The notes below the pieces were generated by a model, which ran no database searches, had not been told where the DNA came from, and was given only the letters and a program-made list of their open reading frames with translations. Positions 7,573-12,717 of a DNA stretch of 12,780 bases are shown one piece after another. The position numbers were made by a program, and so were the translations under genes. How positions within the stretch are numbered: position 1 is the stretch's first letter; each line of letters begins with the position of its first letter. This DNA is from JAKAGE01 sp964416665 (GTDB lineage Bacteria > Patescibacteriota > Minisyncoccia > UBA6257 > 2-01-FULL-56-20), in the NCBI GenBank assembly GCA_964416665.1, contig CAYQFA010000028.1:1-12780 (forward strand), read 5' to 3'.

Positions 7573-8106
7573 ATGAAGCTTACCGTCAAAATAGGATTGT
7601 GCGCCGTCATTGTTTTGTGCGTTCTTGCGGGAAGCTGTGCCGTTGAAAAATTTTCCCTTACCAACCAATTCACCATCCTCTACAGCCTGGATAAAAAACA
7701 GAACGATCGCGCTCTTGTGAGCGTCATTGACGGCGCCCATCGCTATATCTATTTCGCCATCTATGAATTTACCAAAGAAAATATTGCCGCGGCGCTTGTT
7801 GACGCCAAAGAACGCGGATTGGACGTCCAGGGGATCGCTGATGCCGGGCAATCGGCGACGGCGCAGCAGGCGAAGATAATCGCATCGCTCAGGGAAGCGG
7901 GAATCCCGGTCGAGACCCAAAAACATCCGGAGGGGATCATGCATATCAAGGCATTGGTGACAGACGGGGCTTATGCGATCGGGAGCTATAATTGGACGTC
8001 GGCGGCAACCTTTGAGAACGACGAGATCCTTGAGATCGGCACCAATGACGAATTACGAAGGCAATATCTAGCGATAATCCAGAGGATATTGGCCGCCAAT
8101 CGCTAG
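7573..8106 (+). CDS. Secreted single-HKD phospholipase D-like protein (Nuc-type nuclease candidate)
   Basis: The 177-residue product begins with an export signal (KIGLCAVIVLCVLAG, residues 6-20). The LAGSC ending at Cys22 loosely matches a lipobox, so it may be lipid-anchored. The rest is one PLD half-domain with the catalytic motif H124-x-K126-x4-D131, then G137-S138-x-N140 and E151 (HIKALVTD, GSYNW, ENDE). Proteins with one HKD motif usually dimerise to build the active site, as in the Nuc endonuclease of Salmonella plasmid pKM101, and may cut DNA or RNA; a lipid substrate cannot be excluded. A weak -10 (TTTAAT, 7556-7561) sits 11 bases before the ATG. The next gene, the HxlR regulator, has its own promoter. 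Relatives in streamlined bacteria could help scavenge nucleic acids, but this is inference. Confidence 0.88.
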   Translation: MKLTVKIGLCAVIVLCVLAGSCAVEKFSLTNQFTILYSLDKKQNDRALVSVIDGAHRYIYFAIYEFTKENIAAALVDAKERGLDVQGIADAGQSATAQQAKIIASLREAGIPVETQKHPEGIMHIKALVTDGAYAIGSYNWTSAATFENDEILEIGTNDELRRQYLAIIQRILAANR

Positions 8107-8118
8107 GATTGTTTGGAT

Positions 8119-8135
8119 GCTTTACAAAGTAAAGC
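8119..8135. promoter_or_regulatory. Perfect palindrome over the HxlR promoter, likely autoregulatory operator
   Basis: GCTTTAC-AAA-GTAAAGC is a perfect 7+7 inverted repeat with a 3-base centre. It covers the whole -35 box and the first bases of the spacer of the regulator's promoter. HxlR proteins bind such sites as dimers and commonly repress their own operons. No second copy was found in the window by eye. Confidence 0.72.
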
Positions 8136-8149
8136 GAAGCCTTTATACT
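8121..8149 (+). promoter_or_regulatory. Sigma70-type promoter of the HxlR-nitroreductase operon
   Basis: TTTACA (8121-8126), a 17-base spacer, and TATACT (8144-8149): 5 of 6 consensus bases in each box at the ideal distance. Transcription should start near 8155-8156, at the ATG itself, so the transcript is predicted to be leaderless. Confidence 0.78.
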
Positions 8150-8154
8150 ATTTC

Positions 8155-8478
8155 ATGATGAAGAATGTGAAAAAAACATGTCCCATCGCGCGGGTCGCCG
8201 ACATCGTAGGAGACCACTGCACCGTGTTGATCGTTCGGGATCTGGTGGGCGGGACGAAGCGGTTCAAGGAGCTTGCAGTATCGCTCACAGGCATCAGTAC
8301 GCGGACGCTCTCGAAAAAACTGAAGGTTTTGGAGGACCATGACATGATACGGCGCGACGAGTATAAGGAGAAACCCCCGCGGGTGGAGTATTCGCTCACC
8401 CGAAAAGGTCGACAACTGGGGAGCATTACAAAAGCGATGAAGGTGTACGGCGAAAGATATTTAGTCAATAAACTATAA
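8155..8478 (+). CDS. HxlR-family winged-helix redox regulator (YodB/HypR-like)
   Basis: The start is taken at ATG 8155 (or the adjacent ATG 8158). An in-frame TTG at 8113 lies upstream of the promoter and is rejected. The product has 107 residues. The HxlR pattern is plain: CPIARVADIVG (9-19), LIVRDLVGGTKRFKEL, ISTRTLSKKLKVLEDHDMIR (recognition helix and wing start), and PRVEYSLTRKG. Cys9 aligns with the redox-sensing Cys of YodB (Cys6) in Bacillus subtilis. The usual Trp of the GK-x-W motif is Cys22 here. In known relatives, oxidation or alkylation by quinones, diamide or hypochlorite changes DNA binding and turns on nitroreductase or quinone reductase genes. The nitroreductase gene follows after 12 bases, so an operon is expected, controlled through the palindrome over the -35 box. 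Confidence 0.92.
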   Translation: MMKNVKKTCPIARVADIVGDHCTVLIVRDLVGGTKRFKELAVSLTGISTRTLSKKLKVLEDHDMIRRDEYKEKPPRVEYSLTRKGRQLGSITKAMKVYGERYLVNKL

Positions 8479-8490
8479 CTTATCACAATC

Positions 8491-9129
8491 ATGAAAAACG
8501 AAGAGATCATCACCGCCTTAAAATGGCGCTATGCGACAAAAGTGTTCGATCCTGTCAAAAAAGTGAGCGACGAAGATATTCATACGATCCTTGAGAGCGC
8601 CCGGTTGGCGCCGAGTTCGACCGGCATTGAGCCGTGGAAATTTCTTGTTGTCCTCAACACCGAGCTGCGGCAAAAAATGCGCGAAGCGGGCTATGGACAG
8701 CCGAAGATCACCGATGCTTCACATCTTGTGGTCATTGCCCGTCGCACCGATGCCGCGGCCTTGCCTGATGAGCTGATCGCGCGCACCGCGAAAATGGAAG
8801 GAAAAACGCCGGAAGAATTGGCGGGACTAAGGAAAATGGCGGAAGGTGCGATCGCCTCCCGTCCGGACAAGGACATACTCAACGAGTATCTTGCCCGGCA
8901 GACCTATATTCCACTCGGCACAATGGTGGAAACGGCGGCGCTGCTCGGTATCGATAACTGCCCGATGGAAGGATTTGATCCTGAGCAGATCGCCCAGATA
9001 CTCGGTCTTTCAGCGAAGAATCTATATCCTGTCGCCATGATCGCGTTTGGTTACCGCGGCGACGATGCCTTTGCGAAATTACCCAAGGTGCGTCGCAGTT
9101 TCGATGAAGTGGTGGAATTCATCGCGTAG
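8491..9129 (+). CDS. NfsB-like NAD(P)H nitroreductase (FMN flavoprotein)
   Basis: The 212-residue product has the nitroreductase fold signatures: RYATKVFDP (13-21; the R-Y-x-T-K-x-F-D stretch contributes to FMN binding), RLAPSSTGIEPWKFLVV (38-54), SHLVVIARR, ARQTYIPLGTMVETAALLGI, and CPMEGFDPEQI before the C-terminal FGYRGDD. Length and motifs match the NfsB/YfkO/HypO group, cytoplasmic dimers that use NAD(P)H to reduce nitroaromatics and quinones through FMN. It follows the HxlR regulator by 12 bases, the same pairing as the B. subtilis yodB-yodC and hypR-hypO systems, so a quinone or electrophile defence role is likely. No Shine-Dalgarno site is seen. The TATAAC at 8474-8479 could act as an internal -10 but has no -35. 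The stop lies 2 bases from the stop of the convergent gene. Confidence 0.92.
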   Translation: MKNEEIITALKWRYATKVFDPVKKVSDEDIHTILESARLAPSSTGIEPWKFLVVLNTELRQKMREAGYGQPKITDASHLVVIARRTDAAALPDELIARTAKMEGKTPEELAGLRKMAEGAIASRPDKDILNEYLARQTYIPLGTMVETAALLGIDNCPMEGFDPEQIAQILGLSAKNLYPVAMIAFGYRGDDAFAKLPKVRRSFDEVVEFIA

Positions 9130-9131
9130 CA

Positions 9132-10307
9132 CTATTGGTATTGTATGAAGCTGGGTTGGGGACTTAACTTGAGCACCTCGGTTGGCGTCATGAGATGGCT
9201 GCCTGTTGCAACGGCATCGTTCTTATAGAACAACTTGAAGCCGGTGAACTGCACCGGTTCGCTGACGATGAAGTTTTGGTAGGTGTTCATTTTCTTCGCC
9301 GGCGATCCGAATCCGTCCATGTCCATGACAATCTGCACTTCGGGGAGTGGTGTGATCAGCCTATAGTTCGTGACCATGTCCTGAGTGAAGCGGTGGACAA
9401 TGAGCATCTTTGGCGGGATGTCGTTCTGACGGACGAGGCTGGCAAGATACTGTGCGGCGAAATTGATATCCGATGCGTCCAATGTGCCGATGACCGTTCC
9501 CGGTATCTCGCCATTATGCATTGCGAACTCTGGATCGAGCGCCAATTCCACATTCGGCATCTTCAAATATTTCTCAAGCAAGGGAACCTCGGTTTCCACA
9601 TTGCTACCGCCCACTTGTATGTCCAAGACAACGACGCCGTTCACCCGATCCGCCATTTGAAGTACCTCATCGATCTGGCTGTCCGGCATGCGAACACGAT
9701 ATTTGCCATCCGGTCCCGGACTGGCCTGTGCGGTAACGGCGATATAGTCGAGTCCCGGGATGGCGGGCGTGGTGGGATCGGCAGCAGCCCATTCCGCCGT
9801 GGTGCTCGCGAGCATCGCGAGCATTTGATCCTCCGGGTACTCGCCTAAAACACCCATCTGTTTCGAATAGAGATTGCCATAATACGCAACGATACGATTG
9901 AAAGGGAGGAGCGCACCGGGGTTCGGATATGCCGTCTTTACCGGCCAGAGGTGGATTGGCGTTGCTGCGGCCGTCGTCGTGGCGATCTTTCGAGTACTCG
10001 AGCCCGCCGCCATGGTCGGTTTGGGCGGAGGATAATTCGCGAGCGCGATCATTTTCGCGTCATAAGCGGCCTTATCGAGCGGCGGAAGATTTGCCGTGAT
10101 GTCGTCATCATCGCTTATGGCGTTTTTCACCTGTGTCACGGTTTGCGTTGCACTATCCATGACGATCTCCACGGCGCGCGGATGGCTCGCAAAAATAAAT
10201 ACGCCATAGAGTGCCAGGAAGAAGATCACGGCCATCACGGCCGACAACCGCCATGAAGTCTCCCCGCTATTTTTTTTACCACGGCTTTCGTGAAAGAACT
10301 TATGCAT
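9132..10307 (-). CDS. Exported orphan protein, possible TIM-barrel fold
   Basis: I do not recognise this 391-residue protein. It has one N-terminal membrane segment (about 22-42) after a Lys/Arg-rich start, then a low-complexity Pro/Thr/Ala linker (about 90-120), so the rest should lie outside the membrane. The globular part has spaced beta-strand endings carrying polar residues: RIVAYYGN, DYIAVTAQ, GVVVLDIQ, VELALDPEF, KMLIVHRFT, VQIVMDMDGFG and FTGFKLFY. Seven such strands alternating with helices suggest a (beta/alpha)8 barrel, perhaps a glycosidase-like or cell-envelope protein. The acidic residues in LDIQ, LDPEF and MDMDGFG would be candidate functional sites. A good ribosome site, AGGAG at 10319-10315 (minus), lies 7 bases from the ATG. 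It is divergent from the DUF4239 gene and convergent with the nitroreductase gene. Coding status is sure; the fold is a guess. Confidence 0.85.
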   Translation of the reverse strand: MHKFFHESRGKKNSGETSWRLSAVMAVIFFLALYGVFIFASHPRAVEIVMDSATQTVTQVKNAISDDDDITANLPPLDKAAYDAKMIALANYPPPKPTMAAGSSTRKIATTTAAATPIHLWPVKTAYPNPGALLPFNRIVAYYGNLYSKQMGVLGEYPEDQMLAMLASTTAEWAAADPTTPAIPGLDYIAVTAQASPGPDGKYRVRMPDSQIDEVLQMADRVNGVVVLDIQVGGSNVETEVPLLEKYLKMPNVELALDPEFAMHNGEIPGTVIGTLDASDINFAAQYLASLVRQNDIPPKMLIVHRFTQDMVTNYRLITPLPEVQIVMDMDGFGSPAKKMNTYQNFIVSEPVQFTGFKLFYKNDAVATGSHLMTPTEVLKLSPQPSFIQYQ

Positions 10308-10314
10308 AACAATG

Positions 10315-10319
10315 CTCCT
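10315..10319 (-). promoter_or_regulatory. Shine-Dalgarno site of the exported orphan
   Basis: AGGAG on the minus strand, 7 bases before the ATG at 10307. A TAAAAT (10325-10320, minus) overlapping its upstream edge is a weak -10 candidate, but it would remove most of the ribosome site from the transcript, so the true promoter is unclear. Confidence 0.6.
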
Positions 10320-10347
10320 ATTTTACCCGTTAATAGAGCAATGGAGC

Positions 10348-10393
10348 AAGGAGGGGAGAAATGATACAATTGTCTTTAGATGAACCTTATTAA
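10348..10393 (+). other. Strong Shine-Dalgarno plus 10-codon ORF overlapping the DUF4239 start
   Basis: AAGGAGG (10348-10354) is followed 6 bases later by ATG 10361, opening MIQLSLDEPY and ending with TAA at 10391-10393. This overlaps the first codons of the DUF4239 gene (ATG 10380) in another frame. It could be a leader peptide that couples translation, or chance. If the -10 at 10365-10370 is the real promoter, this site is not transcribed. Confidence 0.3.
10362..10370 (+). promoter_or_regulatory. Extended -10 promoter of the DUF4239 gene
   Basis: TG (10362-10363), A, then TACAAT (10365-10370), 5 of 6 consensus with the extended TG. Nine bases separate it from the ATG at 10380, so transcription would start about 3 bases before the start codon. 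The -35 region is weak (TGGAGC at 17 bases). Confidence 0.45.
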
Positions 10394-11123
10394 GAAGCTT
10401 ATCCCATTCCTCGTCATTTTCTGGACGATCTTTTATTTCGTGCGGACGAACAGCGTTTATAATACGCGTCTTTTGCTTGCCAACATCGACGGCGTCGTGT
10501 GGCTTTATGCCGTTGTCGGCACTCTTTTCGGTATGCTTGCAGGTTTTGCCATTCAAAAAGAATGGAACGAGTGGAACGCGCTCAGTGACGCGGTGCGCGG
10601 TGAGGTGGATGGCCTTGAAAAGCTTTATCTGTGGTCCAGCAACTTTCCGGAGAAGATAAAAGAGAACATTCATACCGACATCAAGCACTATCTGTCGCTC
10701 ATTATCCATGAGGGCTGGCAGTATAGCGAGAAGGGTGAAAAGAGCCAGGAAGTCGAGGACGCTATCACGCGCCTGAATACCAGCATCTATGGCATTTTCG
10801 ATGAGGCGCCACAGCTCATGCCGACGTCGTTCGCGCTGCTGTCTACCATTTTGAACAACCGGTCGGCGCGATTGCAACACAGCGCCGAGCACATGCCGCC
10901 GCTTCTTAGGAACACGCTGCGCTTCGCGTCGTTCCTGCTTATCGGGCTTTCCATGTTCATCGCCATCAGGGATATCTGGCTCGCCTTTATTTTCACTGCA
11001 AGCGTTGCGAGCCTCGCGTACTCGATCTTTTTGGTGCTCACCGACCTCGATAACCCGTTGAAGCCGGGCGATTGGCACGTCACGACCAAAGATTATAAGG
11101 CATTACTTGAGAAGATCTCGTAG
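10380..11123 (+). CDS. DUF4239 (bestrophin-like) membrane protein
   Basis: The product has 247 residues. A TAG codon directly precedes ATG 10380, so no earlier start is possible. Membrane segments lie at about 5-21, 38-59, 183-201 and 204-228, giving a two-plus-two layout around a long helical middle. The middle has the EWNEWNALSDAVRGEVDGLE pattern (61-80), LPE-like SNFPEKIKENI and HYLSLIIHEGW, and the protein ends with LVLTDLDNPLKPGDWHV, as in DUF4239 proteins where a polar D-x-P-x-x-G follows the last helix. The family is called bestrophin-like, but no transport activity has been shown for bacterial members to my knowledge. No Shine-Dalgarno site lies at a usable distance; a very strong one 24 bases upstream serves a short overlapping ORF instead. 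The gene stands alone between divergent and downstream genes with their own promoters. Confidence 0.8.
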   Translation: MNLIKKLIPFLVIFWTIFYFVRTNSVYNTRLLLANIDGVVWLYAVVGTLFGMLAGFAIQKEWNEWNALSDAVRGEVDGLEKLYLWSSNFPEKIKENIHTDIKHYLSLIIHEGWQYSEKGEKSQEVEDAITRLNTSIYGIFDEAPQLMPTSFALLSTILNNRSARLQHSAEHMPPLLRNTLRFASFLLIGLSMFIAIRDIWLAFIFTASVASLAYSIFLVLTDLDNPLKPGDWHVTTKDYKALLEKIS

Positions 11124-11153
11124 GGAGTGAGAAGCTATCCCGGCATTTTGCGC

Positions 11154-11168
11154 GGCGTGAATGACGCC
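11154..11168. repeat. Small inverted repeat after the DUF4239 gene
   Basis: GGCGT-GAATG-ACGCC, a 5-base-pair hairpin 30 bases after the DUF4239 stop codon and just before the next promoter (-35 at 11173). With no T-run after it, it is a weak terminator candidate at best; an operator for the next gene is equally possible. Confidence 0.35.
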
Positions 11169-11172
11169 TGAA

Positions 11173-11201
11173 TTGACAGGAAAGGCGCGTAGGATTATAA
11201 A
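11173..11201 (+). promoter_or_regulatory. Strong sigma70-type promoter of the 11312 orphan gene
   Basis: TTGACA (11173-11178, perfect), a 17-base spacer, and TATAAA (11196-11201, 5 of 6). Transcription should start near A11208, giving a leader of about 104 bases before ATG 11312. Confidence 0.85.
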
Positions 11202-11207
11202 ACCCTT

Positions 11208-11223
11208 AGCATGGTTTCATGCT
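11208..11223 (+). promoter_or_regulatory. 5'-terminal hairpin of the orphan mRNA leader
   Basis: AGCATG-GTTT-CATGCT is a perfect 6-base-pair hairpin that begins at the predicted transcription start and is followed by CTTTTATATATTTT. It could protect the 5' end, or act as a weak early terminator. The T-rich run is broken by A residues, so full termination is unlikely. Confidence 0.5.
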
Positions 11224-11241
11224 CTTTTATATATTTTATCG

Positions 11242-11297
11242 CTCCTTTTCGGCATTCTGCCCACTTAGCACATCGCGGTCAGAATCCCGAAAGGGAG
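11242..11297 (+). promoter_or_regulatory. Long leader hairpin ending 2 bases before the ribosome site
   Basis: Bases 11242-11259 pair with 11280-11297 over 18 positions, with one G-U pair and one C-C mismatch, around a 20-base loop. The stem ends just before the AGAGGTGG ribosome site. An alternative small hairpin, TCCC-GAAA-GGGA (11285-11296), uses the same 3' arm. The arrangement suggests control of translation by structure in the leader; the ligand or factor is unknown. Confidence 0.65.
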
Positions 11298-11311
11298 AAG
11301 AGGTGGGGACA

Positions 11312-11779
11312 ATGGATTTGCCGTTATACGAAATTGCGAAAGAAGGTGGACGTGTCGGCTATGATCTTGCGGCGGTGCATTCGGAGATACGTTTGGAATT
11401 CGATGGGGCATCGCCGGTCGACTTCGCCCGGATGAAGAAGGAGTTGCTCTTTTTTCTCAAGGACCTGTACGAGGAGGCCTTGAAGAAGAAAAAGAACGAC
11501 GAAGGTTTCGTCCGTTTTGTCGTAACCGATTGCCTCGTCACATACGCATCCATGGCCGATCATGGTCTGGTTGCGGGCAATAACCCGGCGATCGTCCTTT
11601 CGGCGGATAAGCACCCGCTCTATAATGTCGGGATGACACCGACGGTGTGGAGGGGAACCGTGGAATTCTGCGCCCAGAAGTTGGGCCAGCGATTTCATCC
11701 GCGCAGCATATCCGTTTCGCACACGGAGCGGGAGGTCAAGATCCTCCGGAGGATCCCTCGACCCGACGAAGCCGTCTGA
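11312..11779 (+). CDS. Orphan cytoplasmic protein with structured leader
   Basis: I do not recognise this 155-residue protein. The start is ATG 11312 (MDLPLYEIAKEGG), served by AGAGGTGG with 5 bases of spacing. An in-frame ATG at 11219 exists, but it would code through the leader hairpin and lacks a ribosome site. There is no signal peptide or membrane segment. Residues about 35-62 form a charged helix (MKKELLFFLKDLYEEALKKK); a hydrophobic core segment (FVRFVVTDCLVTYASM) and a basic C-terminus (REVKILRRIPRP) follow. The three Cys-containing segments show no metal-binding spacing. It has its own strong promoter and a 104-base leader with two hairpins. Its last 40 bases include a perfect 16-base palindrome that belongs to a repeat cluster continuing downstream. 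Coding status is likely; function is unknown. Confidence 0.72.
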   Translation: MDLPLYEIAKEGGRVGYDLAAVHSEIRLEFDGASPVDFARMKKELLFFLKDLYEEALKKKKNDEGFVRFVVTDCLVTYASMADHGLVAGNNPAIVLSADKHPLYNVGMTPTVWRGTVEFCAQKLGQRFHPRSISVSHTEREVKILRRIPRPDEAV

Positions 11780-11908
11780 GGCGCTTCAACACCTTTAATC
11801 ATGCGAACCATTTCCGGAGGATCCGCGCGAAGGCGATAAGCTTCGTACGGATCCTCCTATTACCCAAACTCGGCACCACGCGGTGACGGCTTTAGGTAAT
11901 GGGAGGAT
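11740..11908. repeat. GGAGGATCC repeat cluster with competing hairpins
   Basis: TCCGGAGGATCC occurs twice in direct orientation (11745-11756 and 11813-11824). The first copy is part of a perfect 16-base palindrome (11740-11755). An inverted copy, CGGATCCTCC (11848-11857), pairs perfectly with 11816-11825, enclosing an inner CGAAG/CTTCG stem (11828-11832 with 11841-11845). The same arm also belongs to TCCTCCTATTACC (11852-11864), which pairs with 11895-11907 over 13 positions with one G-U. The two structures exclude each other. The cluster overlaps the end of the 11312 gene and fills the gap to the minus-strand terminator. No target-site duplications or transposase are seen. Confidence 0.7.
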
Positions 11909-11927
11909 AGCGGGATAAGTTTTGTAT

Positions 11928-11967
11928 AAAAAAATTGGCGGCATATCCTATGGTAGGACATGCCGCC
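11928..11967 (-). terminator. Intrinsic terminator of the 11988-12602 gene
   Basis: On the minus strand GGCGGCAT and TAGGATATGCCGCC form an 8-base-pair GC-rich stem, one mismatch, then 5 more pairs around a 3-base loop (11967-11937). AA and seven T follow (11934-11928). It lies 20 bases after the TAA stop. A smaller hairpin, CTGCG/CGCAG (11985-11970), sits between stop and terminator. Confidence 0.9.
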
Positions 11968-11987
11968 GTCTGCGTTTGTTCGCAGAA

Positions 11988-12602
11988 TTACTTACCGAAA
12001 TTGATGCTTTCTCTTACTTTTCTTTGTGCTATTGCCTGTGCGAGCTCTTCCTTGCTGCAGACGGGGTATTGTGTTTCTGCACCGAAGCGTTCAATTCCCC
12101 GTTGGGTCCATTCCAGCGGAGGTAGCGCGCCGCCACGGTTGTTCACCTCTGACATCCTGATCCGTTCCTCGACGGAACGAGAAGGTATCTCGCCCCTTGT
12201 AAAATATGGAGCAAAGGTCGTGGTCTGATCAATGAGGCCAAGAACCTTTGCCGAATCGAAGACGATTCCGAAGTGATTTTTTGCCACATCCCTATCCGCA
12301 AGATGCTGCGTTCTCTCGCAAGCGATTCTCTCGCTGGCGATCTTCACGAGGGTGCAGTCGACAAGTTCCTTGAGTTGGTCGAGTGTTTCGGGAAACTCAA
12401 GGATGTCGCCTTTTGGATATTCCCATCGCACGCAGCCGCAATGTGCGATGATCTTGGAAACCGCTTTCGTGTACATCTTCCTTTTGCAGAAGAGGACGAT
12501 CGGGTTTCTGTTGGACTGCTCCCAGAAGAGGGCGATCAAGTAGCTCGGCAAAGTTCCCCATACCAACTCCCAGAATACCGAGAGGTGCTTATTGCGATTC
12601 AT
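11988..12602 (-). CDS. Orphan protein with structured leader and own terminator
   Basis: I do not recognise this 204-residue protein. The start is ATG 12602 (MNRNKHLSVF), with AAAGGA 5 bases upstream; an in-frame TTG at 12617 lies before that ribosome site and is rejected. One hydrophobic stretch near the N-terminus (about 8-27, containing Glu12 and Pro19) could be a membrane anchor or a buried helix. The rest is mixed and soluble, with Cys residues scattered (FCKRK, HCGCVRWEYP, VDCTL, ACERTQ, PVCSKE). The HCGC (about 54-57) resembles half of a zinc-binding site, but no matching pair is clear. The C-terminal part has ALPPLEWTQRGIERFGAE and a Lys/Arg-rich end. It has a consensus promoter, a leader of about 110 bases with tandem hairpins, and a textbook terminator, so it is an independent transcription unit. 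Function is unknown. Confidence 0.75.
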   Translation of the reverse strand: MNRNKHLSVFWELVWGTLPSYLIALFWEQSNRNPIVLFCKRKMYTKAVSKIIAHCGCVRWEYPKGDILEFPETLDQLKELVDCTLVKIASERIACERTQHLADRDVAKNHFGIVFDSAKVLGLIDQTTTFAPYFTRGEIPSRSVEERIRMSEVNNRGGALPPLEWTQRGIERFGAETQYPVCSKEELAQAIAQRKVRESINFGK

Positions 12603-12711
12603 ATGCTTCCTTTTCAATGCCTGTGGATTTTATAGCAGGGGACTTCCGGTCCCACCTATCTCAAGCTTCCGGCCCGAGGAGGTACTTCTGCCATAGCAGG
12701 CAACCTAACCT
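12603..12711 (-). promoter_or_regulatory. Structured leader with tandem CGGAA-loop hairpins
   Basis: Reading the minus strand from the predicted start near 12711, three hairpins follow: TGCC/GGCA (12702-12689), CTCGGGC-CGGAA-GCTTGAG (12678-12660, two G-U pairs) and GGGAC-CGGAA-GTCCC (12653-12639). The last two share the same five-base loop. CCTGCTAT is repeated (12700-12693 and 12640-12633). The AAAGGA ribosome site follows at about 12613-12608. It matches no riboswitch class I know. Confidence 0.55.
12629..12637 (-). promoter_or_regulatory. Second, proximal extended -10 for the 11988-12602 gene
   Basis: Minus-strand TGC then TATAAA (12634-12629), the same TGCTAT form seen before rarA. A start near 12622 would give a short leader that keeps the ribosome site but skips the hairpins. 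There is no clear -35. Confidence 0.4.
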
Positions 12712-12717
12712 GAATAG

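Noticed and set aside
8113..8154. TTG start 14 codons upstream for the HxlR regulator
   Set aside because: It would translate through the promoter and operator; the family Cys-Pro lies at the right distance from ATG 8155.
10323..11078. 251-codon open frame on the minus strand opposite the DUF4239 gene
   Set aside because: It is highly charged and low in complexity, and it overlaps the divergent promoter region. The plus-strand frame has membrane helices and the DUF4239 pattern.
11740..11908. CRISPR-like array
   Set aside because: There are only two direct copies of 12 bases plus an inverted one, with no regular spacer length and no cas genes.
11922..12228. Two overlapping plus-strand frames after the repeat cluster
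   Set aside because: They run through the minus-strand terminator and coding region and have no ribosome site.
12622..12630. DnaA-box-like TGTGGATTT, as a possible origin
   Set aside because: It matches 7 of 9 positions, has no second box nearby, and lies in a gene leader.
12273..12635. 120-codon plus-strand frame opposite the 11988-12602 gene
   Set aside because: The minus strand has a consensus promoter, a ribosome site and an intrinsic terminator that fit its own frame; the plus frame has none.
12639..12702. Possible tRNA or small structured RNA gene because of the tandem hairpins
   Set aside because: There is no T-arm TTCGA motif, no acceptor stem pairing and no anticodon arm of the right size.
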